64,000 nucleotides of DNA from Jeotgalibacillus haloalkalitolerans (lineage in GTDB: Bacteria > Bacillota > Bacilli > Bacillales > Jeotgalibacillaceae). This document shows positions 57,676 through 64,000 of the stretch, in pieces. The stretch spans positions 16,444 to 80,443 of the forward strand of contig NZ_JAXQNN010000008.1 in the NCBI RefSeq assembly GCF_034427455.1, given 5' to 3'. The notes beneath the pieces are model-generated. The model made no database searches. It was not told where the DNA came from and saw nothing but the letters and a program-made list of their open reading frames with translations. Positions within the stretch are counted from its first letter, which is position 1. Every line of letters starts with the position of its first letter. The translations under genes were made by a program, and so were the position numbers.

Positions 57676-59052
57676 TTATCCCTCCAGTGTTTTCTTTAGT
57701 GCTTCCGCCACATTTGATACGCCGACGACTTCAATACCTTCAGGAAATGTCCAGCCCCCGATATTATTTTCAGGTATAATCACCCGTTTAAACCCGAGCT
57801 TTGCCGCTTCCTGGACGCGTTGTTCAATTCTTGAGACGCGGCGTACCTCACCTGTTAATCCAACCTCACCGATCATACAATCAAACGGCTTTGGCGGCTG
57901 ATCACGGTAGCTTGAGGCAATACTAACGAGTACAGCCAGGTCAACTGCCGGCTCATCCAGCTTCACCCCGCCTGCCACTTTTAAATAAGCATCCTGCGTC
58001 TGCAGCATTAACCCGACACGCTTTTCAAGTACAGCCATCAAAAGCGACACGCGGTTCTGATCAATCCCGGTTGCCATTCTTCTCGGATTGTTAAAACTTG
58101 TCGGTGTGACTAGCGCCTGAATTTCAACGAGAATCGGCCGCGTTCCTTCCATTGAAGCAACAACTGTTGAGCCTGCTGCACCCTGAGAGCGCTCTTCAAG
58201 GAAGATCTCAGATGGATTTCCAACCTCTCTTAAGCCCTCTTCACGCATTTCAAAAATACCCATTTCATTCGTTGAACCAAAACGATTTTTCACAGCCCGC
58301 AGAATCCGGTACGTATGGTGACGTTCCCCTTCAAAATAAAGCACGGTATCAACCATATGCTCTAAAATTCTCGGACCTGCAATTGAGCCTTCTTTAGTGA
58401 CGTGTCCAACAATGAAAATCGCAATATTTTTCGTTTTAGCAATGCGCATCAGCTCCGCCGTACACTCACGCACCTGCGTGACGCTTCCGGGTGCTGATGT
58501 GACTTCAGGATGATAGACGGTCTGGATTGAATCAATGATGACAAAATCAGGGGATACCTGCTCAATGGAGTGGTGAATCGACTCGAGATTTGTTTCTGCA
58601 TAGATCATCAGTTCTTCAGATGTCACGCTCAGACGGTCGGCGCGAAGCTTCGTCTGCTTAATTGATTCCTCACCTGAAATATACAGCACTTTATTCTTCG
58701 TCTCTGCAAGCTGTGAGGAAACCTGAAGCAGCAGCGTAGACTTACCGATTCCGGGATCTCCCCCGATCAGCACCATCGAACCAGGCACAACTCCTCCACC
58801 AAGCACACGGTTTAATTCCTGCATCTTTGTCATGACACGCGTTTCTTCACGTGTTTCCACTTTAATCAGCGGCGTCGCCTTCGACTGACTTCCTTCCGGC
58901 GTATGCGTGAACGACTTTCTCGGCTGCTTACCGGTGATCGTCACATCCTCCACCATCGTGTTCCACTCACCGCAGCCCGGGCATTTTCCCATCCACTTAG
59001 CAGATTCATACCCGCATGAGTTACACATAAACTTGGATTTCTTTTTGGCCAA
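57676..59052 (-). CDS. radA: RadA/Sms branch-migration ATPase
   Basis: 458 residues starting at a TTG (59050-59052) with GGAGG 8 nt upstream. N-terminal zinc finger [19 protein letters not shown], Walker [13 protein letters not shown], the RadA-specific [15 protein letters not shown], and a Lon-protease-like C-terminus. Acts in recombination and transformation and interacts with DisA. A terminator lies between it and clpC, so it needs readthrough or an internal promoter. Confidence 0.96.
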   Translation of the reverse strand: MAKKKSKFMCNSCGYESAKWMGKCPGCGEWNTMVEDVTITGKQPRKSFTHTPEGSQSKATPLIKVETREETRVMTKMQELNRVLGGGVVPGSMVLIGGDPGIGKSTLLLQVSSQLAETKNKVLYISGEESIKQTKLRADRLSVTSEELMIYAETNLESIHHSIEQVSPDFVIIDSIQTVYHPEVTSAPGSVTQVRECTAELMRIAKTKNIAIFIVGHVTKEGSIAGPRILEHMVDTVLYFEGERHHTYRILRAVKNRFGSTNEMGIFEMREEGLREVGNPSEIFLEERSQGAAGSTVVASMEGTRPILVEIQALVTPTSFNNPRRMATGIDQNRVSLLMAVLEKRVGLMLQTQDAYLKVAGGVKLDEPAVDLAVLVSIASSYRDQPPKPFDCMIGEVGLTGEVRRVSRIEQRVQEAAKLGFKRVIIPENNIGGWTFPEGIEVVGVSNVAEALKKTLEG

Positions 59053-59068
59053 ACCAATTACCTCCGTT

Positions 59069-59107
59069 AAAAAAGGTGCACGTGACTGCCTTTCACACGT
59101 GCACCTT
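59069..59107 (-). terminator. Intrinsic terminator of clpC
   Basis: Minus-strand 12-bp perfect stem AAGGTGCACGTG / CACGTGCACCTT followed by TTTTTT, 7 bp after the clpC stop. It ends 4 bp before the radA ribosome binding site. Confidence 0.85.
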
Positions 59108-59113
59108 CTGACA

Positions 59114-61552
59114 TTATTGCGTTACATCTACTTCTTCTTTACGTGAAACGGTAAATTCACCGTCTTTATAATCAATTTCCACCTTATAGCCTTCAAGCAC
59201 ATTACCTTTTAACAGCTCTTCAGACAGACGGTCCTCGATATGCTTTTGAATCGCACGGCGCAGTGGACGTGCACCATATTCCGGATCGAATCCTTCATCT
59301 GAAATTTTTTCTTTTGCCGCTTCAGTAATGACAAGCTCAATGTCTTTTTCCTTCAGTCGCTTCACAAGCTCGCCAGCCATAAGTGAAACAATCTGCTTCA
59401 GGTGGCTCTTCTCAAGCGAATGGAAGACGATGGTTTCATCAATTCTGTTCAGGAATTCAGGACGGAACGCACGCTTCAATTCTTCAAGCACTTTGCCTTT
59501 CATATCCTTATAATCCTGGTTGGAATCCTGTACTGCAAACCCTACATGACGGTTCTGCTTCAGTGCGCTTGCACCAACGTTGGATGTCATGATCAGGACA
59601 ACGTTACGGAAGTCGACTGTACGCCCCTTAGAGTCCGTCAGGCGTCCATCCTCAAGCACCTGCAGCAGGATGTTAAATACATCAGGGTGTGCTTTTTCGA
59701 TTTCATCAAGCAGGACGACTGAGTAAGGCTTACGGCGAACTTTTTCAGTCAGCTGACCGCCTTCTTCATATCCCACATAGCCTGGAGGTGAACCGACAAG
59801 ACGTGATGTCGAGTGCTTTTCCATATACTCAGACATATCAATACGGATCATTGCATCCTCTTCACCGAACATTGATTCAGCAAGTGCGCGGGCAAGCTCT
59901 GTTTTACCGACACCGGTTGGCCCAAGGAAAATAAATGAACCAATTGGACGCTTCGGATCCTTCAGTCCTGCACGTGCACGGCGTACTGCTTTCGCAATCG
60001 CTGTAACCGCATCTTCCTGACCAATGACGCGGCCATGAAGTGAATCCTCAAGGTGCAGAAGCTTCTGCGTTTCAGTCTCAGCAAGACGTGATACCGGTAC
60101 ACCCGTCCACGTAGACACAACGTGCGCGATATCCTCGACTGTGACTTCAGTGTTTTCCTGACCCTGCTTTTCTTTCCATTCTTTCTTCGTTTCTTCAAGC
60201 TTTTCTTTCGTCTTCTGCTCTGAATCACGAAGAGAAGCCGCTTTTTCAAACTCCTGACTCTGAACAGCTGCATCCTTTTCTTTACGGATGCCTTCAAGCT
60301 TAGCTTCAAGCTCCTTCAGGTTTGGAGGTGTTGTATATGAACGCAGGCGTACTTTCGAACCTGCTTCATCAATTAAATCAATCGCCTTATCCGGCAGGAA
60401 GCGGTCAGAAATATAACGGTCTGACATTTTCACCGCTGCTTCAATCGCTGCATCTGTAATGGATACACGGTGGTGCGCTTCATAACGGTCACGCAGTCCT
60501 TTTAAAATCAGCACAGACTCTTCAGCTGTCGGCTCATCAACCTGAATCGGCTGGAAACGACGCTCAAGCGCTGCATCCTTTTCGATATACTTACGGTACT
60601 CATCAAGTGTTGTCGCACCGATACACTGCAGTTCACCACGTGCAAGGGATGGCTTCAGGATGTTGGATGCATCAATTGCACCCTCTGCTCCACCTGCACC
60701 AATCAGCGTATGAAGCTCATCGATAAACAGAATCACGTTACCTGCCTGGCGGATTTCATCCATCACTTTTTTCAGACGGTCTTCAAACTCACCGCGGTAT
60801 TTTGTTCCTGCAACGACTGTACCCATATCAAGCGTCATCACGCGCTTATCGCGAAGAATTTCAGGCACTTCATTTTGTACAATCTGCTGTGCAAGACCCT
60901 CTGCGATCGCTGTTTTACCGACACCAGGCTCCCCGATTAATACCGGGTTGTTCTTTGTACGGCGGCTTAATACTTCAATCACACGCTGGATTTCCTTGCT
61001 TCTGCCGATTACCGGATCAAGGCTGCCTTCACGCGCAATTACTGTCAGGTCACGCGCAAGTCCATCAAGTGTCGGTGTATTCGCACTTGCATTTGAAGCC
61101 TGCTGACCGCCTGCTTCATTACTGCCAAGAAGCTGGAGTACCTGCTGGCGTGCTTTATTCAGGCTGACACCTAAATTATTCAGTACGCGGGCTGCCACAC
61201 CTTCTCCTTCACGGATCAGACCAAGCAGAATATGCTCAGTTCCTACATAAGAATGACCAAGCTTACGCGCTTCATCCATTGAAAGCTCAATGACTTTCTT
61301 TGCTCTTGGTGTATAGTGAACGCTTGGTGACTGTTCTGTCCCCTTACCGATTAACTCTTCCACTTCTTCCTGAATTTTCGTTGTGCTCAGGTTAAGCGTC
61401 TGCAGTGCTTTCGATGCAATGCCCTCCCCTTCACGAACGAGACCAAGAAGGATATGTTCAGTACCGATATTTGAATGGGAAAGACGGATCGCCTCTTCCT
61501 GTGCCAATGCTAATACTTTTTGTGCTCTCTCTGTGAATCGTCCAAACATCAT
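59114..61552 (-). CDS. clpC: ClpC, class III heat-shock Hsp100 ATPase
   Basis: 812 residues: two Clp N repeats, D1 with Walker [14 protein letters not shown], middle M-domain with UVR-like [13 protein letters not shown]2 with Walker [12 protein letters not shown]. The unfoldase feeds ClpP and degrades arginine-phosphorylated proteins marked by McsB. GGAGG is inside the mcsB end; the first ATG overlaps the mcsB stop (ATGA). A second ATG follows directly. Confidence 0.97.
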   Translation of the reverse strand: MMFGRFTERAQKVLALAQEEAIRLSHSNIGTEHILLGLVREGEGIASKALQTLNLSTTKIQEEVEELIGKGTEQSPSVHYTPRAKKVIELSMDEARKLGHSYVGTEHILLGLIREGEGVAARVLNNLGVSLNKARQQVLQLLGSNEAGGQQASNASANTPTLDGLARDLTVIAREGSLDPVIGRSKEIQRVIEVLSRRTKNNPVLIGEPGVGKTAIAEGLAQQIVQNEVPEILRDKRVMTLDMGTVVAGTKYRGEFEDRLKKVMDEIRQAGNVILFIDELHTLIGAGGAEGAIDASNILKPSLARGELQCIGATTLDEYRKYIEKDAALERRFQPIQVDEPTAEESVLILKGLRDRYEAHHRVSITDAAIEAAVKMSDRYISDRFLPDKAIDLIDEAGSKVRLRSYTTPPNLKELEAKLEGIRKEKDAAVQSQEFEKAASLRDSEQKTKEKLEETKKEWKEKQGQENTEVTVEDIAHVVSTWTGVPVSRLAETETQKLLHLEDSLHGRVIGQEDAVTAIAKAVRRARAGLKDPKRPIGSFIFLGPTGVGKTELARALAESMFGEEDAMIRIDMSEYMEKHSTSRLVGSPPGYVGYEEGGQLTEKVRRKPYSVVLLDEIEKAHPDVFNILLQVLEDGRLTDSKGRTVDFRNVVLIMTSNVGASALKQNRHVGFAVQDSNQDYKDMKGKVLEELKRAFRPEFLNRIDETIVFHSLEKSHLKQIVSLMAGELVKRLKEKDIELVITEAAKEKISDEGFDPEYGARPLRRAIQKHIEDRLSEELLKGNVLEGYKVEIDYKDGEFTVSRKEEVDVTQ

Positions 61553-62628
61553 ATGTCTGATCCTCCTTTATCTTTACTTACATCCATCTCCAGACGCTCG
61601 CGGATCAGCGAAGCCCGCCTGATATCTCTTTCCACAGGACGCAGGAAACCTCCTGCATACTGCTGTAAAAATCCTGGCTGCGTTAAAATCATCAGCTCAT
61701 TTAAAATGCTTCTTGACACATTTTCAATAAATCCGAGATCAATGCCAAGACGCACATCCGACAGGCACTTTGCCGCTTCCTTTGACTCAATCACGCGGCT
61801 GTAACGAAGTGTTCCGTATGAACGGAAAACCCTGTCTTCAAGCTGAATACCTGATGACTTGACCAGCGCTTCCCTGGCCGACTTTTCCTGCGCAATAATC
61901 TGATCCACCACATGCAGCAGGTCCTCCGTAATATCTTCCTCTGACTTCCCGAGTGTCGTCTGGTTGGAGATCTGAAAGATGTTACCTAAAGCTTCGCTAC
62001 CCTCACCGTAAATTCCTCTCGCTACAAGACCAAATTGTCCAATTGCAGGAATAATCCGGTTCATCTGGTGCGTCATCATTAATCCTGGTAAATGCATCAT
62101 AACAGATGCACGCAATCCCGTCCCAACATTTGTCGGGCAGGTCGTCAAATAACCAAAGTTCTCATCAAATGCATAATCAAAATGCTGTTCAATCGCATCA
62201 TCGATCTCAAGCGCCTTTCGCAGTGCTTCCTTCAGCTGGAGTCCCGGAAACAGGCACTGGATCCGCAAATGATCCTCTTCATTCACCATCAGACTGATAT
62301 CCTCATCATCTGACAGCCATACAGAAGAAGAACCTGAATCCTCTGCCAGGTTCGGACTGATCAGATGCTTCTCTACAAGCACTCTTTTCTCGAGCCCCTG
62401 CAGATCTTCCATCTTCAGCTCCTCAAGCGGATACCCTGCTTGTCGCACTGCAGCACCAACTGCCTCTGCAGTCTGCTGAGCTTCTTCCTTTGTAAATACA
62501 GTCGGAAACGCATACTGATGATGATTCCGTGCCAGCCTGATCCTGGTGGACAGCACAATCTCTGAAGAAGGGCCATCCTCATTCATCCAGGAACTGACCG
62601 CCTGGCTCAAAAACTTCTCAAGACTCAT
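61549..62628 (-). CDS. mcsB: McsB, protein arginine kinase
   Basis: 359 residues from the ATG at 62626-62628; a 30-codon upstream extension overlaps mcsA and is rejected. Guanido-kinase fold: [15 protein letters not shown] near the N-terminus and [20 protein letters not shown] with the catalytic Cys. Phosphorylates arginines on CtsR and aberrant proteins for ClpCP. A G-rich site (GGGGGCGG) lies in the end of mcsA, with an 11-bp overlap. Confidence 0.95.
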   Translation of the reverse strand: MSLEKFLSQAVSSWMNEDGPSSEIVLSTRIRLARNHHQYAFPTVFTKEEAQQTAEAVGAAVRQAGYPLEELKMEDLQGLEKRVLVEKHLISPNLAEDSGSSSVWLSDDEDISLMVNEEDHLRIQCLFPGLQLKEALRKALEIDDAIEQHFDYAFDENFGYLTTCPTNVGTGLRASVMMHLPGLMMTHQMNRIIPAIGQFGLVARGIYGEGSEALGNIFQISNQTTLGKSEEDITEDLLHVVDQIIAQEKSAREALVKSSGIQLEDRVFRSYGTLRYSRVIESKEAAKCLSDVRLGIDLGFIENVSRSILNELMILTQPGFLQQYAGGFLRPVERDIRRASLIRERLEMDVSKDKGGSDI

Positions 62629-63166
62629 CAGCACCGCCCCCTTCATCACGAATCTCAGCTTCAAGTGAACGAATCTGATCACGGATCTCAGCCGCCTGTT
62701 CAAACTCTTCCTGCTCAATTAAAGCCTTCAGATCTGAACGGAGCTCCGTTACCTTCCGCTTCATATGAATCGTACCGCCCTGACGTTCAGGAAGCTTCCC
62801 CTGATGAACAGTATTACCGCTGTGCAGCCTTTTTAAAATTGGCGGCAGCTGCTCTCTGAAGGATTCATAGCACTTCGGACAGCCAAACTTCCCAATCTTT
62901 AAAAACTGATCAAACGTCATCTGACAGCCACTGCACTCAACCGGCTGCCGTCTGCTCTTCTGCGGCTGACTCTGCTTCATCACCGGAGACACATTCAACA
63001 GTCCCGCCAGCAAATGATTAAAAGAAAAAGCACCATCATCATTCATAAATGCCTCGCCCTTATCCTGAGCACACACTTCACACAAATGAACCTCTGTCTT
63101 CTTCCCGTTCACTACATTTTTTAAATGAACAGCAGCAGGCCGCTCCTGGCATTGCTCACACATCAT
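62618..63166 (-). CDS. mcsA: McsA, zinc-finger activator of McsB
   Basis: 182 residues from the ATG at 63164-63166, chosen because the family begins M-x-C-x2-C-x2-RPA; a GTG at 63175 or the next ATG are possible too. Zinc pairs: [35 protein letters not shown]-terminal UVR-like coiled coil ([20 protein letters not shown]). It activates McsB and modulates CtsR. Between ctsR and mcsB. Confidence 0.93.
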   Translation of the reverse strand: MMCEQCQERPAAVHLKNVVNGKKTEVHLCEVCAQDKGEAFMNDDGAFSFNHLLAGLLNVSPVMKQSQPQKSRRQPVECSGCQMTFDQFLKIGKFGCPKCYESFREQLPPILKRLHSGNTVHQGKLPERQGGTIHMKRKVTELRSDLKALIEQEEFEQAAEIRDQIRSLEAEIRDEGGGADES

Positions 63167-63184
63167 CTCGATCACCCCGCGACC

Positions 63185-63646
63185 TTATTGATATTTTAAA
63201 ACAGTCAGCATAGCAGTCAGGATCCGGCCCCGCACCTCATCCCTTACAGGCAGAGGCACATTCAACGTGGACCGGTCCATCGCACTCAGCATCAGCTTCG
63301 CTTCCCGTTTGGAAATCACACCTTCATCAATTAATCTGAAAACCACACTCTCAGCAGCAGCCTGTGAAACCGCCGGCTGAAGAATATCTAAAATCTGATC
63401 AATTAAATGCGCATGATCATGACTTTTTACTTTTATAATACGTATATACCCTCCACCGCCACGCTTACTCTCCACAACATAGCCACTTTCAATCGTAAAG
63501 CGGGTTTTCATTACATAATTAATCTGAGAGGGCACACACTGGAAGCGCTCAGCAATCTCACTCCGCTTTATCTCCACTATTTCACTGCCGCTCTTTTCTA
63601 AAACCTCTTTTAAATAGTTTTCAATCACATCCGAAATATTTTTCAC
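63185..63646 (-). CDS. ctsR: CtsR, class III stress gene repressor
   Basis: 153 residues starting at a GTG (63644-63646) with GGAGG 7 nt upstream. Winged HTH with FQCVPSQINYVMKTRFTIES, the glycine-rich wing thermosensor SKRGGGGYIRIIKV, and a C-terminal dimer domain. Represses ctsR-mcsA-mcsB-clpC and clp genes at low temperature. Its operator lies in its own promoter. Confidence 0.97.
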   Translation of the reverse strand: MKNISDVIENYLKEVLEKSGSEIVEIKRSEIAERFQCVPSQINYVMKTRFTIESGYVVESKRGGGGYIRIIKVKSHDHAHLIDQILDILQPAVSQAAAESVVFRLIDEGVISKREAKLMLSAMDRSTLNVPLPVRDEVRGRILTAMLTVLKYQ

Positions 63647-63663
63647 ATTGCCACCTCCCTCAC

Positions 63664-63686
63664 CTTGACTTTGACTATCTTTGACT
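63664..63686 (-). promoter_or_regulatory. CtsR operator
   Basis: On the minus strand AGTCAAA GAT AGTCAAA (63670-63686) exactly matches the CtsR heptad direct repeat with 3-bp spacer. A partial third heptad (AGTCAAG, 63664-63670) overlaps the end. It begins 3 bp downstream of the -10. Confidence 0.93.
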
Positions 63687-63689
63687 ATG

Positions 63690-63719
63690 ATTATACAACA
63701 TAGTTCAGTTTATGTGCAA
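63690..63719 (-). promoter_or_regulatory. Sigma-A promoter of ctsR-mcsA-mcsB-clpC
   Basis: Minus-strand TTGCAC (63714-63719), 18-bp spacer and perfect TATAAT (63690-63695). Confidence 0.8.
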
Positions 63720-63775
63720 TTGAGGGGGTGGGATACTTAATTATGTAAAGGGATTTGGTATAGATTGCTGGTGGA

Positions 63776-64000
63776 TGAACGGATGGGCAGGAGATTGAGG
63801 GAGAAATGAGGGAATTGTTTTTTAACTGAAGGAATAGCTGAGATTGGTGATGGAAATATGTCTATAGATGATGGATTTAGGCGTAGTGATTAGAATGATG
63901 AGGGAATCTTTTTAAGGATTGAGGGAAATAAATCATATATTGAAGGAATCCAACGCAGGGCTGATGAAATAACTTTCAGATTGAAGGAATTCACATCCGC
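63776..64000 (+). repeat. 21-bp periodic array D (TGAAGGAAT family), continuing past the window
   Basis: Units begin at 63776, 63796, 63807, 63827, 63848, 63869, 63899, 63920, 63941, 63962 and 63982. Steps are 20, 11, 20, 21, 21, 30, 21, 21, 21 and 20 bp. Consensus TGANGGAAT with a variable 10-12 bp and frequent GAT before the next TGA. It occupies the gene-free end of the window upstream of ctsR and reaches base 64000. Confidence 0.8.

Noticed and set aside
63776..64000. CRISPR array interpretation of the 21-bp arrays
   Set aside because: Units are degenerate, period is 21 bp, no conserved full repeat separated by unique spacers and no cas genes.

Overview
The window looks like the core informational region of a spore-forming, low-GC Gram-positive bacterium (Bacillales). 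The evidence is the unbroken order ctsR-mcsA-mcsB-clpC-radA-disA-yacL-ispD-ispF-gltX-cysE-cysS-mrnC-rlmB-rae1-sigH-rpmG-secE-nusG-rplKAJL-rpoBC-rpsLG-fusA-tuf-S10/spc/alpha-ecf-truA-rplM-rpsI-cwlD-salA, with strong GGAGG ribosome binding sites, many TTG and GTG starts, a CtsR box and a Cys T-box. Protein sequences and intergenic repeats remind me of the Planococcaceae/Caryophanaceae side (for example Jeotgalibacillus), but that placement is an inference.

Layout from left to right, with everything on the minus strand except one small potassium-channel gene: (1) 1-4.04 kb, a Flp/tad-type pilus secretion cluster (tadB running off the edge, tadA, tadZ/cpaE, cpaB); (2) 4.57-5.99 kb, a von Willebrand factor A lipoprotein; (3) 6.5-8.3 kb, salA and cwlD, with the K+ channel divergent from cwlD; (4) 9.1-13.6 kb, rpsI-rplM and the truA-ecfT-ecfA2-ecfA1 set; (5) 14.2-29.2 kb, the S10-spc-alpha ribosomal protein super-operon including secY, adk, map, a KOW protein, infA and rpoA; (6) 29.4-35.0 kb, a small unrecognised gene, tuf, fusA, rpsG, rpsL and an L7Ae-type protein; (7) 35.5-48.3 kb, rpoC, rpoB, an rsmC-like methyltransferase, rplL-J-A-K, nusG, secE, rpmG and sigH; (8) 48.4-57.7 kb, rae1, rlmB, mrnC, cysS-cysE (under a Cys T-box), gltX, ispF, ispD, yacL and disA; (9) 57.7-63.7 kb, radA and the ctsR-mcsA-mcsB-clpC stress operon.

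The genes together supply translation, transcription, protein export, c-di-AMP synthesis, isoprenoid precursors and class III heat-shock control. Regulation can be read directly at many places: sigma-A type promoters with 17-18 bp spacers, L13- and L10-type leaders (the latter with an attenuator), a Cys T-box, a CtsR operator and intrinsic terminators.

The unexplained content is between operons. Four intergenic arrays (about 8.83-9.00, 30.02-30.18, 35.17-35.40 and 63.78-64.00 kb) are built from degenerate units that begin with TGA every 20-21 bp. In all four the fourth unit is lengthened to 30-32 bp, so that in three of them the second block starts exactly 92 bp after the first. Irregular steps (11, 30, 41 bp) stay close to multiples of 10.5 bp, which points to DNA-helix phasing rather than a reading frame. 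A second family, a 125-185 bp palindromic element with terminal inverted repeats, is present in five copies plus one collapsed remnant. I see no rRNA, tRNA, CRISPR array, prophage or insertion sequence.
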